From Variovorax sp. CF079 (GTDB taxonomy: Bacteria > Pseudomonadota > Gammaproteobacteria > Burkholderiales > Burkholderiaceae_C), in the NCBI RefSeq assembly GCF_900101545.1, contig NZ_FMZU01000001.1, positions 186,001 through 250,000 of the forward strand: a stretch of DNA of 64,000 nucleotides, given 5' to 3'. Position 1 is the first letter of the stretch. Every line of letters begins with the position of its first letter. Under the pieces are notes generated by a model that had not been told where the DNA came from, made no database searches, and saw only the letters and a program-made list of their open reading frames with translations. Shown here one piece after another: positions 16,402 to 24,567 of the stretch. The position numbers were made by a program, and so were the translations under genes.

Positions 16402-17367
16402 CTAGTCCATCTTTGCACCGGAGGCCTTGACTGCCTTTTCCCAGCGCGGGGTTTCAACCGCGAGGAACCTTGCGAAGTCCTCGCTATCGAGGAAAGCTGG
16501 GTCGGCGCCCTGACTCACCATACGATCACGCACCTCGGGGCTGGTTAGCACCTGCTTGAAGGCGTCGCTGAGCTTGGCCACCACGTCCTTCGGCGTGCCG
16601 GCCGGCGCAAGAAAACCGTAGAAGCCGACCACCTCGAAGCCCTTGATGCCGCTCTCGATCACGGTCGGGATATCGGGCAAGGCGGGATTGCGCGCGGCGC
16701 TGGTGACCGCGAGCGCGCGCACCTTGCCCTGCTTGTGATAGTTGGCTGCCTGCGGGATCGACTCGGCCATGAACTGGACCTGGCCGCCCATGAGGTCGGT
16801 GAAGGCCGGCGCGCTGCCGCGGTAGGGGATGTGGACCATGAAGAGGCCGGTGGCGGTCTTGAACATCTCCGGCACCAGGTGGCTGATGCCGCCGTTGCCG
16901 GCCGAGCCGTAGTTGATCTGCCCCGGGCGTGCCTTGGCATAGCGCACGAACTCCTGCAGGCTGTTGACCGGCAGCTTGGGCGTGACGAGCAGCGCCAGCG
17001 GCTGCATCGCGGTGCGCGCGATCGGCGTGAAGTCCTTCAGCGTGTTGTAGGGCAGCTTGCTGTAGAGCGCCCCGTTGATCACCGCCACGCCCGTGTTCGC
17101 CAGCATTAGCGTGTAGCCGTCGGCCGGACTCTTGGCCACCGCGTCGGCGCCCACCGATCCGCCCGCGCCGGGCTTGTAGTCGACCAGCACCGGCTGGCCG
17201 AGCACGGCCTGCAGCTTGTCGGTGAGCAGGCGCGCGTGCTGGTCCAGCGGACCCCCGGCCGGAAAGCCGATCACGACCTTGATGGGTTTTTCCGGAAAGG
17301 CGGCGGTGGCGTGGGCCGACGCCGCCATCCAAAAGGCCGCGATGAGCGTCCTGGTGCTGCTGTTCAT
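16402..17367 (-). CDS. Bug/TctC-type tripartite tricarboxylate receptor
   Basis: A 321-residue periplasmic substrate-binding protein. The ATG at 17367 is used because GAGGAG lies at good spacing before it; a longer frame adds no signal. A signal peptide ends near SAHATAAFP. The mature protein shows the family marks KVVIGFPAGGPLDQHARLL, VDYKPGAGGSVGADAVAKSPADGYTL and LVTPKLPVNSLQEFV. These receptors are highly expanded in Comamonadaceae and Burkholderiales. The TctA/TctB membrane partners are not in the window, so it is an orphan receptor and its ligand is unknown. Confidence 0.93.
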   Translation of the reverse strand: MNSSTRTLIAAFWMAASAHATAAFPEKPIKVVIGFPAGGPLDQHARLLTDKLQAVLGQPVLVDYKPGAGGSVGADAVAKSPADGYTLMLANTGVAVINGALYSKLPYNTLKDFTPIARTAMQPLALLVTPKLPVNSLQEFVRYAKARPGQINYGSAGNGGISHLVPEMFKTATGLFMVHIPYRGSAPAFTDLMGGQVQFMAESIPQAANYHKQGKVRALAVTSAARNPALPDIPTVIESGIKGFEVVGFYGFLAPAGTPKDVVAKLSDAFKQVLTSPEVRDRMVSQGADPAFLDSEDFARFLAVETPRWEKAVKASGAKMD

Positions 17368-17422
17368 GTTCGTCTCCTCGTTGTGGCGGACGATCATAAA
17401 CAGCGGCCCGCCGCCGCAGGCT

Positions 17423-17863
17423 TCAGCTGCGCAGCTTCGCCTTCAGGGTGATCTCGGGCACGCTGGCGAGCGCCTTGGAGAGCGGGCAGCCGGCCTTGGC
17501 GCCGGCCGCCAGTTCCTGGAACTTGGCGTCGTCGATACCGGGAATGGTGGCTTCGAGCTCGAGCTGGATGCGGTCGATCTTGAAGCCCGCGCCGTCGCGG
17601 GCCAGGCGCACCGCGGCCTTGGTGTCGATCGCGTCGGCCGTGAAGCCCGCGCCTTCGAGCGCGAAGGCCAGCGCCATCGTGAGGCAGCCGGCGTGTGCCG
17701 CGGCCAGGATCTCTTCGGGGTTGGTGCCGCGCTTGTCGTCCTCGAAGCGGCTGGCATAGCCGTAGGGGTAGTCCTTCAGCGCGCCGGTTTCGGTGCTGAT
17801 CTGGCCCTTGCCGGCCTTGCCGGCGCCTTCCCAGTGAACGCTTGCGTGCTTGTCTGCTGCCAT
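17423..17863 (-). CDS. OsmC-family peroxiredoxin
   Basis: A 146-residue OsmC/Ohr protein. The conserved catalytic set is present: Glu50/51 (NPEE), the peroxidatic Cys60 in AAHAGCLTMALA and the resolving Cys126 in KAGCPLSKAL. The VHWEGAGKAGKGQIST N-terminus fits the OsmC branch, which reduces organic hydroperoxides. An AAGGAG-type ribosome binding site stands before the ATG at 17863. It lies divergently, about 150 bases from the acyl-CoA ligase. Confidence 0.93.
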   Translation of the reverse strand: MAADKHASVHWEGAGKAGKGQISTETGALKDYPYGYASRFEDDKRGTNPEEILAAAHAGCLTMALAFALEGAGFTADAIDTKAAVRLARDGAGFKIDRIQLELEATIPGIDDAKFQELAAGAKAGCPLSKALASVPEITLKAKLRS

Positions 17864-18013
17864 GTGAGCTCCTTTGGTGGGTGGGGTGGAACGACCTGCC
17901 GTTGTACGGCAGAACGCGCCGGGAGTCACCCAGGTGACGCCGTCGGGGCTTCCCCGATGCGAGGCGCGCGCCCGGCATCGTAGGCTCGGAGCTGATTGGA
18001 GACTGATCACCGT

Positions 18014-19714
18014 ATGGACCGCCCGCACTACAAGTTCTGGCCAGAGCGCCTGCCTCGTTCGATCACCGTTCCCGCCACCTCGCTGTGGCACAACCTCGCC
18101 ACTTCCGCGGCGCGCTTTCCGGACAAGGCGGCCATGGTCTTCTTCGGCCGCGAGACCCGCTACCGCGAGCTCGCCGACCAGGTCGAGCGCCTGGCCGGCA
18201 CGCTGCATGCGCTGGGCGTGAAGCGAGGCGACCGCGTGATCCTCGACATGCAGAACTGCCCGCAGCTGGTGATCGCGCATTTCGCGATCCTCCGCGCCAA
18301 TGCGGTGGTGGTGCCGGTCAATCCGATGAACCGCGCCGAGGAGCTGAAGCACTACATCACCGATCCGGATGCCAGGGTCGCCATCACCACCGGTGACCTG
18401 GCGCCCGAGCTCGCCAAGGCGAGCGACGCGCTCGCGCCCAAGGACCGGCTGGCGCACATGATCGTCACCCAGTTCACCGACGCCTTCGATGCCGACACCG
18501 GCGGCGACGAGGCGCCGCCGCCGGTGTGGCGCGACTGGCTGCTGGCGCGCCATCCGCTGCCCGCGCTGGCGGACGGCGCCGTCATGGCGTGGACCGATGC
18601 GCTGAACTCCGGGCATGCGCCGCCCGAGCACGTGGTCGGCGCCAACGACATGGCGCTCCTGCCCTACACCAGCGGCACCACGGGCCTGCCCAAGGGCTGC
18701 ATCCACAACCATTCGAGCCCGATGCACAACGCCTTCGCGGGCCAGCTCTGGGGCCTGGGCTCGTGCGAGGCGGTGGTGCTGGCCGTGGTGCCGATGTTCC
18801 ACATCACCGGCGTGGTGAGCATGATGCACACCACGATCCTGGTCGGAGGCACGCTGGTCATCATGCCGCGCTGGGACCGCGAGGTGGCGGGGCGCCTGAT
18901 CTCGCGCCGCAAGGTCACGAGCTGGACCAACATCCCGACCATGGTCATCGACCTGATGGCCAGCCCCAACTTCGCGAACTTCGACCTCAGCAGCCTCACC
19001 TACATCGGCGGCGGCGGCGCGGCGATGCCGCAGGCGGTGGCGCAGCGGCTGCTGGAGCAGTACGGGCTGAAGTACCAGGAGGGCTACGGCCTCACCGAGA
19101 CCGCGGCGCCCTCGCACACCAACCCTTTCGAGAACCCCAAGCAGCAGTGCCTGGGCATCCCCTACCTGAGCACCGATGCGCGCGTGGTCGACCCCGACAC
19201 CTTGAAGGAGATGCCGATCGGCGAATCGGGCGAGATCATCATCCACGGCCCCGAGGTGTTCCAGGGCTACTGGAAGCGGCCCGACGCCACGGCCGCGGCC
19301 TTCGTCGACTTCGAGGGCAAGCGCTTCTTCCGCTCCGGCGACATGGGCCGCATGGACGAGGACGGCTACTTCTTCATGACCGACCGACTCAAGCGGATGA
19401 TCAACGCCAGTGGCTTCAAGGTCTGGCCGGCCGAGGTCGAACTGCTGATGTTCCGCCACCCGGCGATCCAGGAAGCCTGCGTGATCTCCATGAAGGACGA
19501 CTACCGCGGCGAGTCGGTCAAGGCCGTGGTGGTGCTGCGCGCCACGCACAAGAACACCACCGAAAAGGACATCATCGACTGGTGCCGCGAGAACATGGCG
19601 GTCTACAAGATTCCGCGCGCGGTGCAGTTCGTCGATGCGCTGCCCAAGAGCGGCAGCGGCAAGGTGATGTGGCGGCTGCTACAGGAGGCGGAGAGCAAGG
19701 GAACGGGGTCCTAG
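18014..19714 (+). CDS. Acyl-CoA synthetase (AMP-forming ligase)
   Basis: A 566-residue ANL-superfamily enzyme that activates a carboxylic acid to acyl-AMP and then acyl-CoA. The P-loop is YTSGTTGLPKGC, the A5 motif GYGLTETAAPS, the hinge segment YFFMTDRLKRMINASGFKV and the C-terminal catalytic Lys region SGSGKVMW. The length and the EVELLMFRHPAIQEACV section fit medium- or long-chain fatty acid ligases; the chain length is unknown. ATG 18014 is preferred over TTG 17996. Its stop shares CTAG with the convergent RidA gene. Confidence 0.93.
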   Translation: MDRPHYKFWPERLPRSITVPATSLWHNLATSAARFPDKAAMVFFGRETRYRELADQVERLAGTLHALGVKRGDRVILDMQNCPQLVIAHFAILRANAVVVPVNPMNRAEELKHYITDPDARVAITTGDLAPELAKASDALAPKDRLAHMIVTQFTDAFDADTGGDEAPPPVWRDWLLARHPLPALADGAVMAWTDALNSGHAPPEHVVGANDMALLPYTSGTTGLPKGCIHNHSSPMHNAFAGQLWGLGSCEAVVLAVVPMFHITGVVSMMHTTILVGGTLVIMPRWDREVAGRLISRRKVTSWTNIPTMVIDLMASPNFANFDLSSLTYIGGGGAAMPQAVAQRLLEQYGLKYQEGYGLTETAAPSHTNPFENPKQQCLGIPYLSTDARVVDPDTLKEMPIGESGEIIIHGPEVFQGYWKRPDATAAAFVDFEGKRFFRSGDMGRMDEDGYFFMTDRLKRMINASGFKVWPAEVELLMFRHPAIQEACVISMKDDYRGESVKAVVVLRATHKNTTEKDIIDWCRENMAVYKIPRAVQFVDALPKSGSGKVMWRLLQEAESKGTGS

Positions 19715-20196
19715 TCGCGGATTTCGACCTCGGCTTCGATCTCCACCGGAATGTCGAACGGCAGCTCGGCCATGCCGACTGCGCTGCGTGCGTGCGCGCC
19801 GACCTCGCGCCCGTAGAGCTCGAGGATCAGGTCGGAGAAGCCGTTGATCACGGACGGCATGCGGTCGAAGCCCGGTGCCGCGTTGACCATGCCGAACACG
19901 CGGACCCAGGCCGTGATGCGGTCCAGGTCGCCGAGCGCGCGCTTCAGGCTGCCGAGCATGCCCAGCGCGGTCAGGCGCGCCGCCTCGTAACCATCCTCGA
20001 GCGTGAGCTCGCGCCCGACCTTGCCGAGCGGCTCGGCGAGCGAGCCGTCGGCATGCTGCGGTCCGTGGCCCGAGATCAGCGCCCGCTGTCCGACGATGCG
20101 CACCCAGGGAAAGGGCAGCACCGCGCCGGCGGGCATTGCAATCGGCGGCGGGAGCACCAGGCCCAGGGATTTGAGTTTGTGTTCGATGTGCGTCAT
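19711..20196 (-). CDS. RidA-family (YjgF/UK114-like) protein
   Basis: A 161-residue member of the Rid superfamily (Rid2-like, with an N-terminal extension). The core includes LISGHGPQHADGSL, YEAARLTALGMLGSLKRALGDLDRI and VGMAELPFDIPVEIEAEVEI. RidA enzymes hydrolyse reactive enamine/imine intermediates released by PLP enzymes. The canonical catalytic Arg is not clearly placed (the ARSAVGMAELP region provides one), so activity may differ. It is the last gene of a run of overlapping repair-type genes and overlaps YpeA-like GNAT by four bases. Confidence 0.88.
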   Translation of the reverse strand: MTHIEHKLKSLGLVLPPPIAMPAGAVLPFPWVRIVGQRALISGHGPQHADGSLAEPLGKVGRELTLEDGYEAARLTALGMLGSLKRALGDLDRITAWVRVFGMVNAAPGFDRMPSVINGFSDLILELYGREVGAHARSAVGMAELPFDIPVEIEAEVEIRD

Positions 20197-20615
20197 GGGG
20201 TGTCGTGAATGAGCCGTCGTCCGAGGCTGACCACGTCGTCCTGCGTGTACCCGAGCTTGCGGTAGAACGCGATGACCTCGGCATTGGACGAGCGGATCAG
20301 CAGGTTGATCTTGGGGCAACCGCGTTCGATGAGCAACTGTTCCGCTTCCTGCATCAGCGCCCGGCCGATCGACAGCCTGCGATGCTGCGGCGATACCGCA
20401 AGGTAGTAGACCCAGCCGCGGTGGCCGTCGAAGCCGACCATCGCGGAGCCGAGCAGCGCGTCGTTCTCGGTGGCGACCAGAAAGAGCTCGGGCTGTTCGC
20501 CCAGCTTGCGCTGGATGTCGCGGTGCGGATCGTTCCACGGGCGCGTGAGGCCGCATGCGTGCCAGAGTGCGACGACGCTGCCTTCATCGGAGGGCTGGAA
20601 AGGGCGAATCTTCAT
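20193..20615 (-). CDS. GNAT acetyltransferase (YpeA-like)
   Basis: A 140-residue GNAT N-acetyltransferase. The acetyl-CoA-binding motif A is WVYYLAVSPQHRRLSIGRALMQEAE, and motif B is the SSNAEVIAFYRKLGYTQDD stretch. The N-terminus (MKIRPFQPSDEGSVVALWHACGLTRPWNDP) is characteristic of the YpeA subfamily. The acceptor substrate is unknown. It overlaps both neighbours by four bases in an ATGA pattern. Confidence 0.92.
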   Translation of the reverse strand: MKIRPFQPSDEGSVVALWHACGLTRPWNDPHRDIQRKLGEQPELFLVATENDALLGSAMVGFDGHRGWVYYLAVSPQHRRLSIGRALMQEAEQLLIERGCPKINLLIRSSNAEVIAFYRKLGYTQDDVVSLGRRLIHDTP

Positions 20616-21178
20616 TTATTCGAACGGCGTGGTGATGAAAGTTTGAGGCGCATCACGTGGCGGCGTTTGCCTTCGCGCCCCACCTCGGTGAAGCCTGCCT
20701 CCGCGAACACAGGCACGAAGCCCATGAAACGGTAGCTTGGCGAGTCGGCGTCCACGGGATAGGCCTCGATCATCTTCGCGCCATGCGACCGCGCGTGGCG
20801 CACCGCGGCGGCGATGAGCTGTCGCGAAATCCCCGTGCCGCGCAGTCTTCGGACGACGAAGAAGCAGGCGATCGACCAGATGCCGTCGTCGGCGCTCTGG
20901 TCGCCGACCAGGCGCCGGTAGGTCGAGCGCGGCGCAATGGAACACCACGCCACGGGCTCCTCGCCGGCATAGGCCAGCAGGCCCACCGGTGTGCCCGAGC
21001 AGACGCGCTCTTTCATCGCCGCCTTGCGGCTGGCGTCGTCCGCTTCCTTGGCTTCCGCGGACGATGCGCGCCAGGCCATGCACCAGCAATACTTGGGGCT
21101 TCCCTTGGCTTCGAACAGGCGCTCGAAGTCCGGCCAGCGCTCGGCGGAGACCTCGTGGAAGGCGAGCGGCTTTTCCAC
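20612..21178 (-). CDS. GNAT-family acetyltransferase
   Basis: A 188-residue GNAT-fold protein read from the GTG at 21178. The acyl-CoA-binding part is WSIACFFVVRRLRGTGISRQLIAAAVRHARSHGA, preceded by EPVAWCSIAPRSTYRRL. The N-terminal SPKYCWCMAWR segment and the DASRKAAMKERV helix are typical of an uncharacterised GNAT subfamily often annotated only as acetyltransferase. The GTG follows the thioesterase stop by 14 bases, and the end overlaps the YpeA-like gene by four. Confidence 0.85.
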   Translation of the reverse strand: MEKPLAFHEVSAERWPDFERLFEAKGSPKYCWCMAWRASSAEAKEADDASRKAAMKERVCSGTPVGLLAYAGEEPVAWCSIAPRSTYRRLVGDQSADDGIWSIACFFVVRRLRGTGISRQLIAAAVRHARSHGAKMIEAYPVDADSPSYRFMGFVPVFAEAGFTEVGREGKRRHVMRLKLSSPRRSNK

Positions 21179-21192
21179 GGGGCTTTCGGCGC

Positions 21193-21612
21193 TCAGCCGC
21201 TCTGCTTGGCGTACAGAACCATCTGCGTACAACGGAAGAGGGCGATGGTCTTGCCCGTCTCCCGGTGCTTCACCACGGCATCCCATACCTGCGTCGTCTT
21301 TCCGAGATGGGCCGCGGCTGCCGTGCATTCGATGGTGCCGTCGCGCGCGGTGCCGAGATGGTTGGACTTGAGCTCGAGGGTCGTGAAGCCCGTCGCGCCT
21401 TCGGGCAGGTTGGCGACGCAGCCGTAGCCGCAGGAGGTGTCGGCCAAGGTGACCACGCTCCCCGCATGGAGGTAGCCGTTGGGCGCCATGAGCGATGTCT
21501 TCACGGCCAGTTCGGACCGCACTTCCGAGAGGCTCGCGTGCGTGATGACGATGCCGAGATGGCCGGGCAGGTTTTCTGCGCCGCGCTGGTTGAGTTGTTC
21601 GGGAGTCAACAT
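21193..21612 (-). CDS. PaaI-type hotdog thioesterase
   Basis: A 139-residue hotdog-fold thioesterase. The central helix region GYLHAGSVVTLADTSCGYGC holds the HAGS nucleophile-positioning turn and the acidic residue of the PaaI/YbgC families, followed by LKSNHLGTARDGTIECTAAA. Such enzymes hydrolyse acyl-CoA thioesters, often aryl or short-chain. It lies mid-operon between a VOC protein and a GNAT. Confidence 0.9.
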   Translation of the reverse strand: MLTPEQLNQRGAENLPGHLGIVITHASLSEVRSELAVKTSLMAPNGYLHAGSVVTLADTSCGYGCVANLPEGATGFTTLELKSNHLGTARDGTIECTAAAAHLGKTTQVWDAVVKHRETGKTIALFRCTQMVLYAKQSG

Positions 21613-21639
21613 GGGATGAACGCGATTCGATGGAAAGGA

Positions 21640-22047
21640 TCAATTGTCGGGCGGTCCCTTGAGTTCGATCACGTTGCCCTCCGGATCGGTGATATAGATG
21701 GAAGGCCCCTCGCCCTCGGCGCCGTTTCGTGTCGCCAGCGGGCCGGCTTCGACCTTGTGGGCTTCGAGGTGGCGGCGAATGGCGGCCTCGTCGAAGGGCT
21801 CGACGCGAAAGCAGAAGTGATCGAGGTTGCGCCCCTCCTTGCCCGGCGCAGCACCGCCGGCGCGGCCGAGTTCGCCGTCCACCGGAACGAGGTCGACGAG
21901 CGAGCGCCCGGCGCGGAGCTGAACGAGGCCGATGGCATCCTGCCGCCGCTCGATCGTGCAGCCGAGCACCTCGCAGTAGAAGCGAAGCATCCGGTCGAGA
22001 TCGATGACGCGCAGGACGAGGTGGTCGATGTCGCGGATGTGGATCAT
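21640..22047 (-). CDS. VOC-family (glyoxalase-fold) protein
   Basis: A 135-residue vicinal oxygen chelate protein. The two beta-alpha-beta modules are visible as IRDIDHLVLRVIDLDRMLRFYCEVLG and NLDHFCFRVEPFDEAAIRRHLEAH, ending with SIYITDPEGNVIELKGPPD. The metal ligands would be His9 region, His in NLDHF and Glu in NVIEL. VOC proteins include glyoxalases, dioxygenases and fosfomycin or bleomycin resistance proteins; the exact job is not evident. It overlaps the upstream GNAT by four bases. Confidence 0.9.
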   Translation of the reverse strand: MIHIRDIDHLVLRVIDLDRMLRFYCEVLGCTIERRQDAIGLVQLRAGRSLVDLVPVDGELGRAGGAAPGKEGRNLDHFCFRVEPFDEAAIRRHLEAHKVEAGPLATRNGAEGEGPSIYITDPEGNVIELKGPPDN

Positions 22048-22610
22048 TGTGTGCTCCAGGTGGATAGGTCGCCGGTCGATCGCGTGCGCAGCATCAGCAG
22101 GGCAGGGCCGTCGGGCGTCATGACTTCTCCGTGCGCAACGAAGCCGGCCTTCGCGTAGCTGCGGATGGCGCGCCCGTTGTCCGGCGAAGGATCGGTTTGC
22201 ACTTTGCTGACCTCGGGGTCCAGAAACAGGCGGTCGACGAATGCGCGCACCATCGCGCTGCCGAGGCCCGCTCCGAGCTCTTCCGCGTTGGCAAGGAACT
22301 GGTCGATGCCGCGCGCACCGGGGTCGGTTTCTTCCTCCCACCAGCCGTCGCCGGAACCCATGACTACGTAGCACTGGATGAAGCCGATGGGGCGAGCTCC
22401 GAGCAGGGCGATATAGCCGTGCGTCGTGTCGCGGCCGGCGTCGGTCAACGGCGCGAACTCCTCTTCGACCTCGGCTCGCGTGGGGGAGGGCTGCCACCAT
22501 TGGCTGACGTGCGGACGGCACAGCCATTCGTGAAGCATCGGAAGGTCCGTCATCTCGAGCGGCCGGAACGACAGGGATTCAGGCGGTTTCTCGCTCATGG
22601 TGGACCACAT
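22044..22610 (-). CDS. AAC(6')-like GNAT acetyltransferase
   Basis: A 188-residue GNAT resembling aminoglycoside 6'-N-acetyltransferases and siderophore acetylases. The hallmark stretches are LHEWLCRPHVSQWW, IGFIQCYVV, ARGIDQFLANAEELGAGLGSAMVRAFVD and VQTDPSPDNGRAIRSYAKAGF. Chromosomal homologues often acetylate other amines, so drug resistance should not be assumed. A second Met at 22598 (MSEKPPES) is a possible start. It overlaps NUDIX by 32 bases (20 with the second start). Confidence 0.87.
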   Translation of the reverse strand: MWSTMSEKPPESLSFRPLEMTDLPMLHEWLCRPHVSQWWQPSPTRAEVEEEFAPLTDAGRDTTHGYIALLGARPIGFIQCYVVMGSGDGWWEEETDPGARGIDQFLANAEELGAGLGSAMVRAFVDRLFLDPEVSKVQTDPSPDNGRAIRSYAKAGFVAHGEVMTPDGPALLMLRTRSTGDLSTWSTQ

Positions 22611-23061
22611 GTTCGAACGGAAGCGCAGGCGACGCCAGCGCGCGCGCCAGGAACGACGGCCGGATATCGAGTTTGCCGAGCCTTGCGCAGTCGAACCACT
22701 CGAAGGTCAACGCGAGTTCGCCCTCGCTGCCCATGAAGGGCCCGGGTCCTGCGAGCAGGCGCGAACCCGGGGAGAGCTCTGCCAGGAAGTACAGGCCGAT
22801 TTCGTGGTGCTCGCGCCCGCGGTGGTTGAAGAAGTTCTCCACCACCCACAGCATGCGTTCGCAATGCACGGTCTCCGCCAGTTCTTCCTGCAGCTCGCGC
22901 ACGACTGCGGCGGCAGCGGTTTCGCCGGGCTCGACCCGTCCGCCGGGCACCGACCAGAACGGATCGCCCTCGATACGGTGCAGCAGCACAGCGCCCTCGT
23001 GCAGCACGACCGCTGCGGCTCGCAGGTTGAAGCGATGCGTGTCGGCGTCGAAAGAGATCAT
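22579..23061 (-). CDS. NUDIX hydrolase
   Basis: A 160-residue NUDIX pyrophosphohydrolase. The 23-residue Nudix box is complete, beginning GGRVEPGETAAAAVVRELQEEL, with the catalytic REXXEE glutamates. Early RAAAVVLHEGAVLLHRIEG and late EIGLYFLAEL flank it. The start is placed at the ATG at 23061 because the longer frame is non-homologous. The substrate, a nucleoside diphosphate linked to X, is undetermined. It sits 22 bases after NDH-2. Confidence 0.92.
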   Translation of the reverse strand: MISFDADTHRFNLRAAAVVLHEGAVLLHRIEGDPFWSVPGGRVEPGETAAAAVVRELQEELAETVHCERMLWVVENFFNHRGREHHEIGLYFLAELSPGSRLLAGPGPFMGSEGELALTFEWFDCARLGKLDIRPSFLARALASPALPFEHVVHHERETA

Positions 23062-23083
23062 GGCCGCCGGCGGAACCGTCCGC

Positions 23084-24430
23084 TCAGGACTCTCCCCTGC
23101 CCCTGACCTCCGCCACCACCCGCGCATGCCGCTGGAAGCTCCAGTACGCGCTGGCCCAGTCCATCAGCACCACGATGCGATTGCGGAAGCCGATCAGGAA
23201 ATAAGCGTGGGCGAACAGCCAGAACAGCCAGGCCAGCCGGCCCGAGAAGCGCAGCGGCCCGAAGGGCGTGCCGAGGTCGACCACGGCCGAGTTGCGGCCG
23301 ATGGTCGCGAGGTTGCCGTAGTCGCGGTAGCGGAAGGGCACCGTTTCCTTGCCCGCGATGCGGCGCAGGATGTTCACCGCCGCGGCGCGGCCCATCTGCT
23401 TGGCGCCGGGCGAGACGCCGGGCACCGGCTTCGGCTCCTTGCCCGGCCGGTGGCTCATGGCGGCCGCGAGGTCGCCGACCACGCTGATGTCCGGATGGCC
23501 CGGCACGTTGAGGTCGGGCAGCACCTTGACGCGGCCGGCGCGGTCGGTCTCGGCCCCGGTCGCGGCGGCCAGCAGGCGGCCCAGCGGCGAGGCGGCCACG
23601 CCGGCAGCCCAGATCACGCAGTGGCAGTCGATGCGGTGGCTGCCGGTGCCGGCGCCGCCGTCGCTGAAGGGCGATTCGACCGTGAGCCCGGTCTCGTCGA
23701 TGATCGTGACCTTGGCGTTGAGGCGCACCTGCACGCCGAGTTTCTGCAATTGCTCCAGCGCGCGCTGGCTCAGGCTTTCGGGCATGGCCTGCAACACGCG
23801 CGGGCCGCCCTCGATCAGCAGCACCTCGGCGCTGCCCGGGTCGATGCGGCGGAACTCGCCTTCCAGCGTATGGCGCGCGATCTCGGCCAGCGTGCCGGCC
23901 ATCTCGACGCCGGTGGGGCCGGCGCCGATCACCGCGAAGGTCAGCAACGCGCGGCGCCGCGCCGGGTCGGGCTCGATCTCGGCGGCCTCGAAGCTCATCA
24001 GCACGCGGCGGCGGATCTCGAAGGCATCGGCCAGTGTCTTCAGGCCCGGTGCCATTCGCGCCCAGCCGTCGTTGCCGAAATAGCTGTGGGTGGCGCCGGC
24101 GGCCACGATCAGGTGATCCCAGCCGAGGCGGGTGCCGCTGGCCAGCTGCACCTCGTGCGCAACCGGATCGATCTGCGTGACTTCGCCGAGCAGGGTGGTG
24201 ATGTTGGGCTGGCGGCGGAACAGGAGGCGCACCGGCGCTGCGATCGAGGGCGCCGCCAGCCCGGCAGTCGCCACCTGGTAGAGCAGCGGCTGGAACAGGT
24301 GGTGGTTGGTCTTGTCGACGACGGTGACGTCCACATCGGCGCCTTGCAGCTTTCGCGCCGCCTCCAGGCCCCCGAATCCGCAGCCGACGATGACGATACG
24401 GGGGCGCTGGGAGGGGGTAGTCGTACTCAT
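23084..24430 (-). CDS. ndh: Type II NADH:quinone oxidoreductase
   Basis: A 448-residue two-dinucleotide-binding flavoprotein. The FAD site is PRIVIVGCGFGGLEAARKL near the start, followed by VDKTNHHLFQPLLYQVATAGL (a typical NDH-2 signature). The NAD site is VIGAGPTGVEMAGTLAEI. The C-terminus has the membrane-facing amphipathic helices (FSGRLAWLFWLFAHAYFLIGFRNRIVV). It would pass electrons from NADH to quinone without pumping protons. The ATG at 24430 is used. It leads the run of small genes down to RidA and is divergent from egtB. Confidence 0.9.
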   Translation of the reverse strand: MSTTTPSQRPRIVIVGCGFGGLEAARKLQGADVDVTVVDKTNHHLFQPLLYQVATAGLAAPSIAAPVRLLFRRQPNITTLLGEVTQIDPVAHEVQLASGTRLGWDHLIVAAGATHSYFGNDGWARMAPGLKTLADAFEIRRRVLMSFEAAEIEPDPARRRALLTFAVIGAGPTGVEMAGTLAEIARHTLEGEFRRIDPGSAEVLLIEGGPRVLQAMPESLSQRALEQLQKLGVQVRLNAKVTIIDETGLTVESPFSDGGAGTGSHRIDCHCVIWAAGVAASPLGRLLAAATGAETDRAGRVKVLPDLNVPGHPDISVVGDLAAAMSHRPGKEPKPVPGVSPGAKQMGRAAAVNILRRIAGKETVPFRYRDYGNLATIGRNSAVVDLGTPFGPLRFSGRLAWLFWLFAHAYFLIGFRNRIVVLMDWASAYWSFQRHARVVAEVRGRGES

Positions 24431-24567
24431 CCGCCGGATGATACGCAGGGCTCTGGCACGCACCAGCGTCTTGTGCCAAAGTGTCGCGTTCGACTGCGCG
24501 GGCTTGTCCTACGGCACCCGCCTGTCTCCATGGGCTAAAACCTTTCGATCCAAAAATTGGAGACCCC

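Noticed and set aside
17864-19549. Upstream extension of the OsmC frame opposite the acyl-CoA ligase
   Set aside because: OsmC homology begins at the ATG at 17863 with a ribosome binding site; the rest mirrors the ligase.
22044-22610. Calling the AAC(6')-like protein an antibiotic resistance gene
   Set aside because: It lies in a chromosomal repair-type operon with no mobile element; similarity to the fold is not evidence of aminoglycoside activity.
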